A DNA stretch of 64,000 nt from Pseudomonas laurylsulfatiphila. GTDB taxonomy: Bacteria; Pseudomonadota; Gammaproteobacteria; Pseudomonadales; Pseudomonadaceae. The translations under genes were made by a program, and so were the position numbers. The notes below the pieces were generated by a model that saw only the letters and a list, made by a program, of their open reading frames with translations, was not told where the DNA came from and did not search any database. Below are positions 1 to 14,618 of this stretch, one piece after another. The DNA lies in the NCBI RefSeq assembly GCF_002934665.1, contig NZ_NIRS01000001.1:868001-932000 (forward strand), in the 5' to 3' direction. Each line of letters starts with the position of its first letter. Within the stretch, counting starts at the first letter, position 1.

Positions 1-194
<194 letters not shown>

Positions 195-256
195 AGGCAA
201 ACTTTATGTCGGGCCAACGCCCGCCACTGCCCTCCCCTTCTGCAGGCCTGGATGCC

Positions 257-937
257 ATGCTGACTTGGTTACAACGCAACACCTTGCATTTCCCACCGCT
301 GGAAAAGGCCATGCGCGACCCCAACGGGCTGCTGGCTGCCGGTGGCGACCTGTCCGCCGATCGGCTGATCTCGGCTTATCGCCACGGCTGCTTCCCATGG
401 TTTTCCGAAGGCCAGCCGATTCTCTGGTGGTCGCCGGACCCGCGCACGGTTCTGTTTCCCGACGAATTGCACGTCTCGCGCAGCCTGAACAAACTGCTGC
501 GCCAGCAACGCTATCAAGTGACCTTCGACCAGGACTTCGCCGCCGTCATTCGCGCGTGTGCGGCCCCCCGGGATTACGCCGACGGCACCTGGATCACCGA
601 AGCAATGCAAGAGGCCTACATCGAGTTGCACAGGCGGGGTCACGCGCACTCGGTGGAAGTGTGGGACGGGGACGAACTGGTCGGCGGTCTGTATGGCCTG
701 GCGATGGGCCGGTTATTTTTTGGCGAGTCCATGTTCAGCCGCGCTGACAACGCCTCTAAATTCGGCTTTGCCACCCTGGTCCGGCATCTGAAAGACTCGG
801 GTTTTGTACTGATCGATTGCCAGATGCCCACCGATCATCTGCATAGTTTGGGAGCCCGGGCCATCCCGCGCCGTGAGTTTGCCAGCTATCTGGCCGGATA
901 TCTGGACCAACCCAACCATGCCACCTGGGTTTGCTGA
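257..937 (+). CDS. aat: Leucyl/phenylalanyl-tRNA--protein transferase
   Basis: Aat transfers leucine or phenylalanine from aminoacyl-tRNA to the N-terminal Lys or Arg of cytoplasmic proteins, making N-degrons for ClpS-ClpAP. The 226-residue product starts MLTWLQRN and has the family signatures [22 protein letters not shown] (residues 12-33), YRHGCFPWF and ILWWSPDPR. The open frame extends upstream to 140, but those residues overlap the trxB end and look non-coding. ATG 257 gives the family-typical length and N terminus, so I chose it. The neighbours bpt, clpA and clpS belong to the same degradation pathway. No truncation is seen. Confidence 0.95.
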   Translation: MLTWLQRNTLHFPPLEKAMRDPNGLLAAGGDLSADRLISAYRHGCFPWFSEGQPILWWSPDPRTVLFPDELHVSRSLNKLLRQQRYQVTFDQDFAAVIRACAAPRDYADGTWITEAMQEAYIELHRRGHAHSVEVWDGDELVGGLYGLAMGRLFFGESMFSRADNASKFGFATLVRHLKDSGFVLIDCQMPTDHLHSLGARAIPRREFASYLAGYLDQPNHATWVC

Positions 938-994
938 GCGACATTTGCGCGCGTGGCTTACACTTATTCAAAAGCATTATCCCGAGGGTTGATC

Positions 995-1702
995 ATGACC
1001 GAGTTGGCGCGTTTGAAGTTCTATGCCACTCAGCCGCACTCTTGCAGTTATCTGCCCGATGAGCAGGCCACAACCCTGTTCCTCGACCCTAGCCAGCCCA
1101 TGGATGTGCATGTCTATGCAGACCTGTCGGAGATGGGGTTTCGTCGCAGTGGCGATCATCTCTACCGGCCGCATTGCCAGAATTGCAATGCCTGCGTTCC
1201 GGCGCGCATTCCCGTGGGGCCGTTCACGCCCAACCGGCAACAGAAACGCATCTTCAAGCGCAACACGGACTTGCAGGTGCGTCCGGCCAAGCCCCGCTTC
1301 AACGAAGAGTACTTCGAGCTTTACCAGCGCTACATCGAACAGCGTCACGCCGATGGCGACATGTACCCGCCCAGTCGCGACCAGTTTTCGACCTTCCTGG
1401 TGCGGGACCTGCCGTTTTCACGGTTTTATGAGTTCCGCCTGAACGGCCAACTGCTGGCCGTCGCCGTCACCGATTTGCTGCCGAACGGTATTTCGGCGGT
1501 CTACACCTTCTACGAACCGGCCGAAGAGCGTCGCAGCCTTGGGCGTTATGCAATCCTGTGGCAAATCGCCGAGGCCAAGCGACTGGGGCTGGAAGCGGTC
1601 TACCTTGGCTACTGGATCAAAAACTGCAAAAAAATGAATTACAAGACTCAATATCGCCCTATTGAGTTGCTGATTAATCAGCGCTGGGTGGTTCTAAACT
1701 AG
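995..1702 (+). CDS. bpt: Aspartate/glutamate leucyltransferase (Bpt/ATE-type)
   Basis: The 235-residue protein belongs to the bacterial ATE-like family that adds leucine to N-terminal Asp or Glu, creating destabilising N termini read by ClpS. The N-terminal half has the clustered cysteines of the family: CSYLPDEQA near the start and [15 protein letters not shown] around residue 70. The C-terminal half has the GNAT-like segment with YTFYEP and [18 protein letters not shown] 995 gives the conserved [17 protein letters not shown] start; the longer reading from 953 adds residues with no family match. It lies 57 bp after aat and is probably co-transcribed. Older annotation calls it arginyl-tRNA-protein transferase; the leucyl specificity is family knowledge, not read from the sequence. 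Confidence 0.93.
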   Translation: MTELARLKFYATQPHSCSYLPDEQATTLFLDPSQPMDVHVYADLSEMGFRRSGDHLYRPHCQNCNACVPARIPVGPFTPNRQQKRIFKRNTDLQVRPAKPRFNEEYFELYQRYIEQRHADGDMYPPSRDQFSTFLVRDLPFSRFYEFRLNGQLLAVAVTDLLPNGISAVYTFYEPAEERRSLGRYAILWQIAEAKRLGLEAVYLGYWIKNCKKMNYKTQYRPIELLINQRWVVLN

Positions 1703-1813
1703 AGCCGGCCCTAAAACCCTTGGCTTAAACCCCACTTTTCGGGCACAATGCACGCCGCTTTTGCCTGGCGCAGTTGCACCGGGCCATTCATTGGACACCG
1801 AGGGCTTTACTGC

Positions 1814-2032
1814 ATGTCGAAAGAAGACAGCTTCGAAATGGAAGGCACTGTCGTCGACACCCTGCCCAACACCATGTTTCGTGTGGAGTTGGAAAATGGG
1901 CACGTCGTAACCGCGCACATCTCCGGCAAGATGCGCAAGAACTACATCCGTATTCTTACCGGCGACAAAGTGCGCGTAGAGCTGACTCCCTATGACTTGA
2001 GCAAAGGGCGCATCACTTACCGCGCCCGTTAA
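1814..2032 (+). CDS. infA: Translation initiation factor IF-1
   Basis: IF-1 is a 72-residue single OB-fold (S1-type) protein that binds the A site of the 30S subunit during initiation. The sequence [20 protein letters not shown] and the motif [19 protein letters not shown] are diagnostic and length is exact. The frame is open upstream to 1748, but ATG 1814 gives the universal IF-1 start. A strong intrinsic terminator follows directly (2045-2077), so infA ends its transcription unit. It sits between the bpt and clpA genes of the N-degron module without being part of that pathway. Confidence 0.98.
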
Positions 2033-2044
2033 TCAGGTCAATAC

Positions 2045-2077
2045 AAAACGCCCGGCTTATGCCGGGCGTTTTTGTTT
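2045..2077 (+). terminator. Intrinsic terminator after infA
   Basis: A 10-bp perfect stem (AACGCCCGGC at 2047-2056 and its complement at 2061-2070) with a TTAT loop is followed by a T tract (2069-2073), 12 bases after the infA stop codon. Confidence 0.93.
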
Positions 2078-2101
2078 GTGCGGGATTTGCTCGCCGCCGA
2101 T

Positions 2102-2193
2102 CCCTGTAGGAGCTGCCGAAGGCTGCGATCTTTTGACTTTGATTTTTTAAAAACAAGATCAAAAGATCGCAGCCTTCGGCAGCTCCTACAGGG
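2102..2193. repeat. Paired REP element, family A (copy A1)
   Basis: A perfect 35-nt inverted repeat (2102-2136 and 2159-2193) carrying the unit GTAGGAGCTGCCGAAGGCTG and its GATC tail. The GTAGG ends point outward. It lies between convergent infA and clpA, in 3' sequence of both. Confidence 0.93.
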
Positions 2194-2197
2194 ATAA

Positions 2198-2224
2198 CAA
2201 AAAGGCGCCTTTCGGCGCCTTTTT
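2198..2224 (-). terminator. Bidirectional terminator at the clpA 3' end
   Basis: A 9-bp stem (AAAGGCGCC 2201-2209, GGCGCCTTT 2214-2222) with a TTTC loop, preceded by an A run and followed by a T run, so it can act on both strands. It lies 20 bp beyond the clpA stop codon. Confidence 0.9.
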
Positions 2225-2243
2225 GCTTTGTTGCGGTTTAACG

Positions 2244-4514
2244 TCAGGCCATCTCGGCCGTGGTCTCGAACTCGAAGGTCAGCTCGCCATCCTTGATGTC
2301 GATGTGTACCACACCGCCATGTTCGGCCAGTTCGCCAAAGAGAATCTCCTCCGCCAGTGGACGCTTGATCTTGTCCTGGATCAGGCGAGCCATTGGGCGA
2401 GCACCCATCGCTGCGTCGTAGCCACCTTCGGCCAGCCAGCTGCGGGCCGCATCAGTGACTTCCAGCAACACTCGTTTGTCTTCCAGCTGCGCCTGAAGCT
2501 CGGTAAGGAACTTGTCCACCACGCTCTTGATGACCTCATGGCTGAGGCGACCAAACTGGATAATGGTGTCCAGACGGTTGCGGAATTCCGGCGTGAAGCT
2601 CTTCTTGATCACTTCCATCGCATCGGACGAATGGTCCTGGAAGGTGAAACCGATCGAAGCACGAGCAGCTGTCTCGGCACCGGCGTTGGTCGTCATGATG
2701 ACGATCACGTTACGGAAATCCGCCTTGCGCCCGTTGTTATCGGTCAAGGTACCGTGGTCCATGACCTGCAGCAGCAGGTTGAAGACTTCCGGATGCGCTT
2801 TCTCGATCTCATCGAGCAACAGCACGCAGTGTGGCTGCTTGGTGATGGCTTCGGTCAGCAGACCGCCCTGGTCGAACCCGACATAGCCCGGAGGCGCACC
2901 GATCAGACGCGATACGGTGTGGCGCTCCATGTACTCGGACATGTCGAAGCGAATCAGCTCGACCCCCAGTGCCTTGGCCAACTGACGCGCCGCTTCGGTT
3001 TTACCGACACCGGTAGGCCCTGCGAACAGGAACGAACCGACAGGCTTGTCAGGGGACTTGAGGCCGGCACGGGACAACTTGATCGCGGTTGCCAGCGAGT
3101 CGATCGCGGCATCCTGACCAAACACGGTCAACTTCAGGTCACGCTCGAGGTTACGCAGCAATTCCTTGTCGGAGCTGGTGACGTGTTTTGGCGGAATCCG
3201 CGCGATTTTCGCGACGATATCTTCGACCTGAGGCACTTCGATGCGTTTAACACGCATCTCGACCGGTTGCAGGCGCTGGTAGGCACCCGCTTCGTCGATC
3301 ACATCGATCGCCTTGTCCGGCATGTGCCGGTCATTGATGTAACGCGAAGCCAGTTCGGCAGCCGCGCGCAGGGCTTCATCGCTGTATTCGATATTGTGAT
3401 GGCTTTCGAAACGCCCCTTCAGGCCGCGCAGAATGCCAATGGTGTCTTCCACCGAAGGCTCCGACACATCGACCTTCTGGAAACGCCGGGCCAAGGCACG
3501 GTCCTTCTCGAAGATGCCGCGGAATTCCTGGAAGGTGGTCGATCCGATGCAACGGATATCACCCGAAGACAGCAGCGGCTTGAGCAGGTTCGAGGCATCC
3601 ATGACGCCACCGGACGCAGCACCCGCACCAATGATGGTGTGGATCTCGTCGATGAACAGGATCGCCTGCGGCCGTTTTTTCAGCTCATTGAGCAACGCCT
3701 TGAAGCGCTTCTCGAAATCGCCACGGTACTTGGTACCGGCCAGCAGGGCACCCAGGTCTAGGGAGTAAACCACGCTGTTGGCCAGCAGGTCCGGCACCTG
3801 GTTGTCGACAATGCGCTTGGCCAGGCCTTCGGCAATCGCAGTTTTACCCACGCCCGCCTCGCCCACCAGCAGCGGGTTGTTTTTGCGCCGACGCGCCAGG
3901 ATCTGTGCGACACGCTCGACTTCCAGCTCACGCCCCACCAACGGATCGATACGACCCTGGCGCGCGAGTTCGTTGAGGTTGCTGGCATAAGCATCCAGGG
4001 GATTGCCCGAGGAAGAAGACTCACCACCCTCATCGTCCTGCATATCTTGCTCACCTTCAGAGTGATCGCCATGCCCCGGCACCTTGGAAATGCCATGGGC
4101 GATGTAGTTGACGACATCTATGCGGGCAACGCTCTGCTGTTTCAGCAGGAACACCGCCTGACTCTCTTGCTCACTGAAGATCGCGACCAGCACGTTGGCA
4201 CCAGTCACTTCGCGTTTGCCCGAGCTCTGTACGTGAAACACAGCACGTTGCAGGACACGCTGGAAGCCCAGGGTTGGCTGGGTTTCGCGATCCTCGTCAT
4301 GCACGGGGATCAATGGCGTGGTGGAGTCGATGAACTCCTGCAGGTCATGCTTGAGTTTGTCGAGGTTTGCGCCGCACGCACGCAGAACGGTGGCGGCAGC
4401 CTCATTGTCCAATAGGGCCAGCAGGAGGTGTTCGACGGTCATGAACTCATGACGCTTCGAACGGGCCTCCTTGAAGGCAAGATTGAGGGTGACTTCGAGC
4501 TCGCGGTTTAACAT
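2244..4514 (-). CDS. clpA: ATP-dependent Clp protease ATP-binding subunit ClpA
   Basis: ClpA is the hexameric AAA+ unfoldase that feeds substrates to ClpP in the cytoplasm, including N-degron proteins delivered by ClpS. The 756-residue protein starts [10 protein letters not shown] and has the Clp N-domain (about 1-145, the ClpS docking domain). A first AAA+ module has Walker A GEAGVGKT near residue 217; a second has GPTGVGKT near 501 and [10 protein letters not shown] near 560. The linker between the modules is short, as in ClpA rather than ClpB. Length is typical. The clpS start lies upstream on the same strand (30 bp gap), the standard clpS-clpA operon. Confidence 0.98.
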   Translation of the reverse strand: MLNRELEVTLNLAFKEARSKRHEFMTVEHLLLALLDNEAAATVLRACGANLDKLKHDLQEFIDSTTPLIPVHDEDRETQPTLGFQRVLQRAVFHVQSSGKREVTGANVLVAIFSEQESQAVFLLKQQSVARIDVVNYIAHGISKVPGHGDHSEGEQDMQDDEGGESSSSGNPLDAYASNLNELARQGRIDPLVGRELEVERVAQILARRRKNNPLLVGEAGVGKTAIAEGLAKRIVDNQVPDLLANSVVYSLDLGALLAGTKYRGDFEKRFKALLNELKKRPQAILFIDEIHTIIGAGAASGGVMDASNLLKPLLSSGDIRCIGSTTFQEFRGIFEKDRALARRFQKVDVSEPSVEDTIGILRGLKGRFESHHNIEYSDEALRAAAELASRYINDRHMPDKAIDVIDEAGAYQRLQPVEMRVKRIEVPQVEDIVAKIARIPPKHVTSSDKELLRNLERDLKLTVFGQDAAIDSLATAIKLSRAGLKSPDKPVGSFLFAGPTGVGKTEAARQLAKALGVELIRFDMSEYMERHTVSRLIGAPPGYVGFDQGGLLTEAITKQPHCVLLLDEIEKAHPEVFNLLLQVMDHGTLTDNNGRKADFRNVIVIMTTNAGAETAARASIGFTFQDHSSDAMEVIKKSFTPEFRNRLDTIIQFGRLSHEVIKSVVDKFLTELQAQLEDKRVLLEVTDAARSWLAEGGYDAAMGARPMARLIQDKIKRPLAEEILFGELAEHGGVVHIDIKDGELTFEFETTAEMA

Positions 4515-4544
4515 AGCTTCACCTCATACCCAAGTGGTCGGCGA

Positions 4545-4907
4545 TTAACCGTCCTTCTCGATTTCACAGAGTAGCGGATGCTGGCTTTCCCTGGCGTACT
4601 GGTTGACCTGCATGGCCTTGGTCTCCGCGATGTCGCGGGTAAACACTCCACATACTGCCCGTCCTTCTGTATGGACGGCCAGCATGACCTTGGTCGCCAG
4701 CTCGCGATTCAGGTTAAAAAACACCTCGAGCACTTCGACGACGAAATCCATCGGTGTGTAGTCATCGTTGAACAAAACCACCTTGTACATCGGCGGCGCC
4801 TGTAGAGCAGGCTTTGCCTCCTGAACAGCAATGCCTGCGGAATCGTCGTCGTGTAAATCAGGGCGATCCTGATTGAATGTTAGTCGAATCTGGCTGATTG
4901 CATGCAT
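4545..4907 (-). CDS. clpS: ATP-dependent Clp protease adaptor ClpS
   Basis: ClpS binds N-degrons (Leu, Phe, Tyr, Trp) and hands them to ClpA. The 120-residue protein has a flexible acidic N terminus (about 1-38) and then the core with [20 protein letters not shown], whose NDD and following residues line the N-degron pocket. The C-terminal half has [28 protein letters not shown] 4907 gives the usual Pseudomonas length. It is transcribed with clpA and divergently from cspD, with 223 bp between the two start codons. Confidence 0.97.
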   Translation of the reverse strand: MHAISQIRLTFNQDRPDLHDDDSAGIAVQEAKPALQAPPMYKVVLFNDDYTPMDFVVEVLEVFFNLNRELATKVMLAVHTEGRAVCGVFTRDIAETKAMQVNQYARESQHPLLCEIEKDG

Positions 4908-5130
4908 GGAAAGAAAGGTTCGTCAGTTGTTCAAAAACAGTGGTGGGGGCGGCTATCAGCGATTTCAACTCCGACTGCCGGTCAGCTTGACTATCGGCAA
5001 AAGGGTGTTACAACCAATAGAGCCCACAGTGGGTAAAAAAGGTCCGCGGAGTCAAACTTATTTACAGGTTTGACTGCGGATGTACTGGATGATACTCCAG
5101 TGATGGAGTCTGTTGCAGAGGGAGTTGGGT

Positions 5131-5385
5131 ATGGCAGTCGGCAAGGTGAAGTGGTTCAACAACGCCAAGGGTTACGGTTTCATCAACGAGGAAGGCAAGA
5201 CAGAAGATCTGTTTGCCCACTACTCGACCATTAAAATGGAAGGTTATAAAACCCTGAAAGCCGGGCAAGCTGTCGTATTCGACATCATCCAGGGCCCCAA
5301 AGGCCTGCATGCGGTCAACATCGGTGCCCCTGCGGATACGGCGATCACTCCTTCGACTACTGTGCCGCAAACCGTTACAGCTTAA
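5131..5385 (+). CDS. cspD: Cold-shock-domain protein CspD
   Basis: An 84-residue single cold-shock domain protein that binds single-stranded nucleic acid. RNP1 (KGYGFI, residues 13-18) and RNP2 (DLFAHY, 26-31) are intact. The domain ends near residue 68, followed by a Thr/Pro-rich tail. In E. coli, CspD inhibits replication in stationary phase; whether that holds here is not shown. ATG 5131 starts the family-typical MAVGKVKWFN; the frame is open six codons further upstream. The position beside clpS is conserved in Pseudomonas and supports the cspD name over other csp paralogues. Confidence 0.93.
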   Translation: MAVGKVKWFNNAKGYGFINEEGKTEDLFAHYSTIKMEGYKTLKAGQAVVFDIIQGPKGLHAVNIGAPADTAITPSTTVPQTVTA

Positions 5386-5407
5386 GCGCACACCGTCGCC
5401 CAGTCAT

Positions 5408-5449
5408 AAAAAACCGCCTGACTCAACTTCTTGAATCAGGCGGTTTTTG
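5408..5449. terminator. Bidirectional terminator shared by cspD and icd
   Basis: A 12-bp stem (AAAACCGCCTGA 5410-5421, TCAGGCGGTTTT 5436-5447) with A and T runs on its flanks, placed between the convergent cspD and icd stop codons. It can terminate both genes. Confidence 0.92.
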
Positions 5450-5464
5450 TGTACCTGCGTTTTC

Positions 5465-6721
5465 TTACATGTGCGAGATCAGCGCATCACCGAAACCGGA
5501 GGACGACACCAGTTTCGCGCCCTCCATCAGACGCTCGAAATCATAGGTCACGGTCTTGGCGGAAATCGCGCCATTGGTGCCCTTGATGATCAGGTCGGCC
5601 GCTTCGGTCCAGCCCATGTGGCGCAGCATCATTTCAGCGGAGAGGATCAGCGAACCCGGGTTGACCTGGTCCTTGCCGGCGTACTTCGGCGCCGTACCGT
5701 GGGTGGCTTCGAACATGGCCACGGTGTCGGACAGGTTGGCACCCGGTGCGATACCGATACCGCCCACTTCCGCCGCCAGGGCGTCGGAGAGGTAGTCACC
5801 GTTCAGGTTCAGGGTCGCGATCACATCGTACTCGGCCGGGCGCAGCAGGATCTGCTGGAGCATGGCGTCGGCGATGGCATCCTTGACGATGACGTTCTTG
5901 CCGGTTTTCGGGTTCTTGAACTGCATCCACGGACCGCCGTCGAGCAGGGTCGCGCCGAATTCTTCAGCCGCCACTTCGTAGGCCCATTCCTTGAAGGCAC
6001 CTTCGGTGAACTTCATGATGTTGCCTTTGTGCACGATGGTCAGCGAATCGCGATCGTTGTCGACCACATATTGCAGGGCCTTGCGCGCCAGACGCTTGGT
6101 GCCTTGCAGCGAAACCGGCTTGACACCGATACCGCAGTTCTCGTCGAAACGGATCTTGGTGACGCCCATTTCTTCCTTGAGGAACTTGATGACCTTGGTG
6201 GCTTCCGGCGTACCGGCCTTCCACTCAATGCCGGCGTAGATGTCTTCGGAGTTCTCGCGGAAGATGGTCATGTCGACATCGCCCGGCTTCTTGACCGGGC
6301 TAGGCACGCCTTCGAACCAGCGCACCGGGCGCAGGCAGACGTACAGGTCCAGTTGCTGGCGCAGGGCCACGTTCAGCGAACGGATGCCGCCACCGACCGG
6401 GGTGGTCAGCGGGCCCTTGATGGAAACCACGTAATCCTTGACCGCGTCCAGGGTTTCCTGAGGCAGCCAAGTGTCCTGATCGTAGACCTGAGTCGCTTTT
6501 TCCCCGGCGTACACCTCCATCCAGGAAATCTTGCGCTCGCCACCATAAGCCTTCTTAACAGCAGCATCGACAACCTTGATCATGACCGGGCTGATGTCGA
6601 CACCAATGCCGTCGCCTTCGATGAAGGGGATGATCGGGTTATTAGGAACATTGAGAGAATGGTCTGCATTGACGGTGATTTTGTCGCCGACGGCTGGAAC
6701 CTGAATCTTCTTGTAACCCAT
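5465..6721 (-). CDS. icd: Isocitrate dehydrogenase, NADP-dependent, homodimeric
   Basis: Icd oxidatively decarboxylates isocitrate to 2-oxoglutarate in the TCA cycle. The 418-residue protein starts [15 protein letters not shown] and contains the substrate loop [19 protein letters not shown]; Ser115 corresponds to the serine that AceK phosphorylates in E. coli to push flux toward the glyoxylate shunt. Also present are [10 protein letters not shown] and the cofactor segment [20 protein letters not shown]. The frame is open upstream to 6790, but the chosen ATG gives the conserved start and length. It is divergent from the unrelated monomeric isozyme idh, and aceA lies 10 kb away. Confidence 0.97.
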   Translation of the reverse strand: MGYKKIQVPAVGDKITVNADHSLNVPNNPIIPFIEGDGIGVDISPVMIKVVDAAVKKAYGGERKISWMEVYAGEKATQVYDQDTWLPQETLDAVKDYVVSIKGPLTTPVGGGIRSLNVALRQQLDLYVCLRPVRWFEGVPSPVKKPGDVDMTIFRENSEDIYAGIEWKAGTPEATKVIKFLKEEMGVTKIRFDENCGIGVKPVSLQGTKRLARKALQYVVDNDRDSLTIVHKGNIMKFTEGAFKEWAYEVAAEEFGATLLDGGPWMQFKNPKTGKNVIVKDAIADAMLQQILLRPAEYDVIATLNLNGDYLSDALAAEVGGIGIAPGANLSDTVAMFEATHGTAPKYAGKDQVNPGSLILSAEMMLRHMGWTEAADLIIKGTNGAISAKTVTYDFERLMEGAKLVSSSGFGDALISHM

Positions 6722-9452
<2,731 letters not shown>

Positions 9453-9469
9453 GGTTGTAAGGAAGCACC

Positions 9470-9503
9470 ACAAACCCCGGCCATGTGCCGGGGTTTGTGT
9501 TTC
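9470..9503 (+). terminator. Hairpin terminator after idh
   Basis: A 12-bp perfect stem (ACAAACCCCGGC 9470-9481, complement 9487-9498) with a CATGT loop, followed by a mixed T-rich tail. The weak T tract makes it less certain than the others. Confidence 0.75.
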
Positions 9504-9510
9504 TGGCAAA

Positions 9511-9580
9511 GATCAAAAGATCGCAGCCTTCGGCAGCTCCTACACCGATCCTTGTAGGAGCTGCCGAAGGCTGCGATCTT
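9511..9580. repeat. Paired REP element, family A (copy A2)
   Basis: Two 28-nt arms in perfect inverted repeat (9517-9544 and 9553-9580), GTAGG ends pointing inward, spacer 8 nt. It lies between the idh terminator and the NUDIX gene, only 27 bp before that gene's start codon. Confidence 0.92.
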
Positions 9581-9607
9581 GTCAATTCCGAATACCGAGG
9601 AAATCTC

Positions 9608-10054
9608 ATGGACTGGAAACCCCACATCACCGTCGCCACCATCGTCGAAGACAACGGCCGCTTCCTGATGGTCGAAGAACTCAAGCACGGTCGCCTGGTA
9701 CTGAACCAGCCCGCCGGCCACCTGGACCCGAACGAAACCCTGACCGAAGCCGCCGTGCGCGAAACCCTCGAGGAAACCGGCTGGGACGTCGAACCGACCG
9801 GCGTACTGGGCATTTACCTCTACACCGCCCCGAGCAACGGCGTAACCTACCAGCGGGTCTGCTTCATCGCAAAACCACTGAAACACCACCCGGATTATCA
9901 ACTGGACGACGGCATCGTCGGTGCCAAGTGGTTGACCCGCGACGAATTAATGGAACAACGCGACAACTGGCGCAGCGAGTTGATCATCCGCTGTATCGAC
10001 GACTATCTGGCAGGCATTCACTTCGACCTTGAATTGATCCGTCCTTCTCTTTAG
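9608..10054 (+). CDS. nudJ: NUDIX hydrolase (NudJ-like phosphatase)
   Basis: A 148-residue NUDIX enzyme. The full NUDIX box is visible at residues 37-59 (G-x5-E-x7-RE-x-L-EE-x-G-W), which binds the catalytic divalent metal. The N terminus WKPHITVATIVEDNGRFLMV and the context directly before mnmA match the NudJ (YmfB) group, which in E. coli dephosphorylates nucleoside di- and triphosphates and HMP-PP. The substrate here is inferred from the family only. The frame is open upstream through the REP element; ATG 9608 is the first start after the repeat and gives the family N terminus. It lies 60 bp before mnmA and is possibly in the same unit. Confidence 0.85.
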   Translation: MDWKPHITVATIVEDNGRFLMVEELKHGRLVLNQPAGHLDPNETLTEAAVRETLEETGWDVEPTGVLGIYLYTAPSNGVTYQRVCFIAKPLKHHPDYQLDDGIVGAKWLTRDELMEQRDNWRSELIIRCIDDYLAGIHFDLELIRPSL

Positions 10055-10113
10055 CCATGCAGGCTCCAGCCTGTTAGAATCGCGTCCTTTTTCAAGACAC
10101 TCATTGAATCCCT

Positions 10114-11247
10114 ATGCGTGATCCAGCCCCTTCTGACACACAAAAGAAGCGCGTCATTGTCGGCATGTCCGGCGGCGTGGACTCTTCCGTTTCCGCCCTC
10201 CTGCTGATCGAGCAGGGTTATGAGGTGGAAGGCCTGTTCATGAAGAACTGGGAGGAAGACGATGGAACGGAATACTGCACCGCCATGGATGACCTGGCGG
10301 ACGCCCAGGCCGTGTGCGACAAGATCGGCATCAAGCTGCACACCGCCAACTTCGCCGCCGAGTACTGGGACAACGTGTTCGAGCATTTCCTGGCCGAATA
10401 CAAGGCCGGACGCACGCCGAACCCGGACATCCTGTGCAACCGCGAAATCAAGTTCAAGGCGTTCCTCGACTACGCCATGATGCTTGGCGCAGACCTGATC
10501 GCCACCGGTCACTACGTGCGTCGCCGCGACATCGATGGCCGCACCGAACTGCTCAAGGGCCTGGACCCGAACAAGGACCAGAGCTACTTCCTGCACGCCG
10601 TCGGCGGCGAACAGATCGCCAAGACCCTGTTCCCGGTCGGCGAACTGGAAAAACCGCAAGTGCGCGCGATTGCCGAGAAATACGAACTGGCGACCGCGAA
10701 GAAGAAGGACTCCACCGGGATCTGCTTTATCGGCGAGCGCCGTTTCAGCGATTTCCTCAAACAGTACCTGCCGGCACAACCGGGCGAGATCAAGACCACC
10801 GAAGGTGAAATCATCGGCCGTCATCATGGCCTGATGTATCACACCATCGGCCAGCGTCAGGGCCTGGGCATCGGCGGCCTGAAAGACGCCAGTGACGAGC
10901 CGTGGTACGTGCTGATCAAGGACCTGGAGCACAACGAACTGATCGTTGGCCAGGGCAATGACCACCCGTGGCTGTTCTCCCGCGCCCTGCTCACTTCCGA
11001 TATCTACTGGGTCAACCCGATCGACCTGAGCCAGCCACGCAAGCTGACCGCCAAGGTTCGTTATCGTCAGAGCGACCAGCCCTGCACCCTGGAAAAAACC
11101 GCCACCGGTTATCGCGCGACGTTCGATGATCCGCAACGCGCGGTGACCCCAGGCCAGTCCGTGGTGTTCTATGACGGTGAAATCTGCCTCGGCGGTGGTG
11201 TGATTGAAGTAGCCGAGCCGTGGACGAGCAAGGGCCAGGCCCTATGA
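10114..11247 (+). CDS. mnmA: tRNA-specific 2-thiouridylase MnmA
   Basis: MnmA installs sulfur at position 2 of the wobble uridine in tRNA Lys, Glu and Gln, taking it from the TusE relay. The 377-residue protein has the ATP-binding PP-loop [13 protein letters not shown] (residues 16-28) and both catalytic cysteines: C108 in [12 protein letters not shown] and C204 in [10 protein letters not shown]. The C-terminal barrel contains [10 protein letters not shown] and [11 protein letters not shown]. Its stop codon overlaps the hflD start as ATGA, so the two are translationally coupled. This gene order is conserved in gammaproteobacteria. Confidence 0.97.
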   Translation: MRDPAPSDTQKKRVIVGMSGGVDSSVSALLLIEQGYEVEGLFMKNWEEDDGTEYCTAMDDLADAQAVCDKIGIKLHTANFAAEYWDNVFEHFLAEYKAGRTPNPDILCNREIKFKAFLDYAMMLGADLIATGHYVRRRDIDGRTELLKGLDPNKDQSYFLHAVGGEQIAKTLFPVGELEKPQVRAIAEKYELATAKKKDSTGICFIGERRFSDFLKQYLPAQPGEIKTTEGEIIGRHHGLMYHTIGQRQGLGIGGLKDASDEPWYVLIKDLEHNELIVGQGNDHPWLFSRALLTSDIYWVNPIDLSQPRKLTAKVRYRQSDQPCTLEKTATGYRATFDDPQRAVTPGQSVVFYDGEICLGGGVIEVAEPWTSKGQAL

Positions 11248-11867
11248 ACCCGATTCAGGAGCAACTGACAGCACTGGGCGGCGTGTTTCTCGCCGCGGTG
11301 CTGGTGGACAGGATTGCCAAGAGCGGCCAGACCAACGAGGCCGGCCTGACCTGCATGCTCGGCAGCCTTCTGATCCGCGACCCCAAGGACACCCTGGAAG
11401 TCTATGGCGGCGATGACATCAACCTGCGTGAAGGCTATCGCGCCCTGATCGGCGCCCTCGAGCGCGACCCGAGCGCCCTGCAGCGCGAGCCGCTGCGCTA
11501 TGCCCTGGCCATGCTCGGTCTTGAGCGCCAACTGGCAAAACGTGGCGACATGCTCGAGGTGATCGGCAAGCGCTTGCCGCAGATTCAGTCCCAGGTCGAA
11601 CACTTCGGCCCGGCTCACGAAAATGTGATCGCCGCCTGCGGCGCGCTGTACCAGGACACGTTGAGCACCCTGCGCCAACGCATCCAGGTGCACGGCGACA
11701 TGCGCAACCTGCAACAACCGAGCAACGCCTCGAAAATTCGTGCCCTGCTGCTGGCCGGCATCCGTTCTGCACGCCTGTGGCGGCAATTGGGCGGTCATCG
11801 CTGGCAGCTGGTGATCAGCCGTCGCAAATTGCTCAAAGAGCTTTACCCCTTGATGCGTAACGAATAA
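11244..11867 (+). CDS. hflD: High frequency lysogenization protein HflD homologue
   Basis: A 207-residue mostly helical protein of the HflD (YcfC) family, peripheral to the inner membrane in E. coli, where it affects lambda CII stability. Its normal cell role is poorly defined. Conserved stretches are [22 protein letters not shown] and the C-terminal [21 protein letters not shown]. The ATG overlaps the mnmA stop by 4 bp, so that start is used rather than the longer frame from 11220. The mnmA-hflD-purB order is the classic one; purB follows after 124 bp. Confidence 0.93.
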   Translation: MNPIQEQLTALGGVFLAAVLVDRIAKSGQTNEAGLTCMLGSLLIRDPKDTLEVYGGDDINLREGYRALIGALERDPSALQREPLRYALAMLGLERQLAKRGDMLEVIGKRLPQIQSQVEHFGPAHENVIAACGALYQDTLSTLRQRIQVHGDMRNLQQPSNASKIRALLLAGIRSARLWRQLGGHRWQLVISRRKLLKELYPLMRNE

Positions 11868-11904
11868 CCCGCATCGACAGTACCGAACTCTGCAATACGC
11901 GTAA

Positions 11905-13362
<1,458 letters not shown>

Positions 13363-13384
13363 TCGATCGCTAGACCCTTTGAAG

Positions 13385-13410
13385 ACGCCCGGCCGCGCCG
13401 GGCGTTTTTA
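13385..13410 (+). terminator. Intrinsic terminator after purB
   Basis: A 9-bp perfect GC-rich stem (ACGCCCGGC 13385-13393, complement 13397-13405), a 3-nt loop and a T run of five, 22 bp after the purB stop codon. Confidence 0.93.
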
Positions 13411-13448
13411 TTCCCGTCTGAAAAGTGCATTTTTTCAATAGGTTACAC

Positions 13449-14618
13449 ATGAATCCTGATATTCCTCTTCAACTTCTGGGCGGCATCACGGCACGGGAAT
13501 TCCTGCGCGATTACTGGCAGAAAAAGCCGCTGTTGATCCGCCAGGCGATTCCTGATTTCGAAAGCCCGATCGACGCCGACGAACTGGCCGGCCTGGCGCT
13601 GGAAGAAGAAGTCGAATCGCGCCTGATCATTGAGAATGGCGAGCGCCCATGGGAATTGCGTCGCGGCCCGTTCGCCGAAGATGAATTCAGCAAGCTGCCT
13701 GAGCGTGACTGGACCCTGCTGGTTCAGGCCGTGGATCAGTTCGTCCCGGAAGTCAGCGAACTGCTGGAAAATTTCCGCTTCCTGCCGAGCTGGCGCATCG
13801 ACGACGTGATGATCAGCTACGCCGCGCCGGGCGGCAGCGTGGGTCCACACTTCGACAACTACGACGTGTTCCTTCTGCAAGGCCACGGCAAGCGCAACTG
13901 GAAGATCGGCCAGATGTGCAACGCCGAGAGCCCGATGCTGGCCCACGCCGACCTGCGCATCCTCTCCGAATTCGAAGCCACCGATGAATGGGTGCTGGAA
14001 CCGGGCGACATGCTCTACCTGCCGCCGCGCCTGGCCCACTGTGGCGTCGCCGTGGATGACTGCATGACCTACTCGGTGGGCTTCCGCGCGCCGAGCGCTG
14101 CTGAAGTGCTGACCCACTTCACTGACTTCCTCAGCCAGTTCCTGTCGGACGAAGAACGCTACACCGACGCCGACGCCTTGCCGACTGCCGATCCTCACCA
14201 GATCCAGCGCGATGCACTCGACCGCCTCAAAGGCCTGCTGGCTGAGCACATGAGCGACGAGCGCCTGCTGCTGACCTGGTTCGGCCAGTTCATGACCGAG
14301 CCACGCTACCCGGAACTGGTGGTGGGTCCGGAAGACGTCGAAGAAGAGGACTTCATGTCCGCCCTGGAACAAGGCGCGATCCTGATTCGCAACCCGAGCG
14401 CGCGCCTGGCGTGGTCCGAAGTCGATGACGACCTGCTGCTGTTCGCCAGCGGCCAGAGCCGTTACCTGCCGGGCAAACTGCGCGAACTGCTGAAGATGAT
14501 CTGCGCCGCCGACGCGCTGCACGCCGACAACCTCGGCGAATGGTTGAGCGATGAAGACGGCCGCGGCCTGCTGTGCGAACTGGTCAAGCAAGGAAGCCTG
14601 GGGTTTGCCGATGAATAA
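13449..14618 (+). CDS. roxA: Ribosomal protein L16 arginine hydroxylase (RoxA/YcfD, JmjC type)
   Basis: A 389-residue Fe(II)/2-oxoglutarate-dependent oxygenase of the YcfD family, which in E. coli hydroxylates an arginine of ribosomal protein uL16. The iron triad is visible: H134 and D136 in VGPHFDNYDVFLL and H197 in LPPRLAHCGVAVDD. The N terminus FLRDYWQKKPLLIRQA is typical, and the acidic C-terminal half fits the family dimerisation and winged-helix regions. ATG 13449 gives the conserved start. Its end overlaps the next gene by 8 bp. Substrate assignment is by family. Confidence 0.9.
   Translation: MNPDIPLQLLGGITAREFLRDYWQKKPLLIRQAIPDFESPIDADELAGLALEEEVESRLIIENGERPWELRRGPFAEDEFSKLPERDWTLLVQAVDQFVPEVSELLENFRFLPSWRIDDVMISYAAPGGSVGPHFDNYDVFLLQGHGKRNWKIGQMCNAESPMLAHADLRILSEFEATDEWVLEPGDMLYLPPRLAHCGVAVDDCMTYSVGFRAPSAAEVLTHFTDFLSQFLSDEERYTDADALPTADPHQIQRDALDRLKGLLAEHMSDERLLLTWFGQFMTEPRYPELVVGPEDVEEEDFMSALEQGAILIRNPSARLAWSEVDDDLLLFASGQSRYLPGKLRELLKMICAADALHADNLGEWLSDEDGRGLLCELVKQGSLGFADE

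Noticed and set aside
2033..2243. Possible tRNA gene between infA and clpA, as reported near infA in some bacteria
   Set aside because: The gap holds two terminators and a REP pair; no cloverleaf can be drawn.
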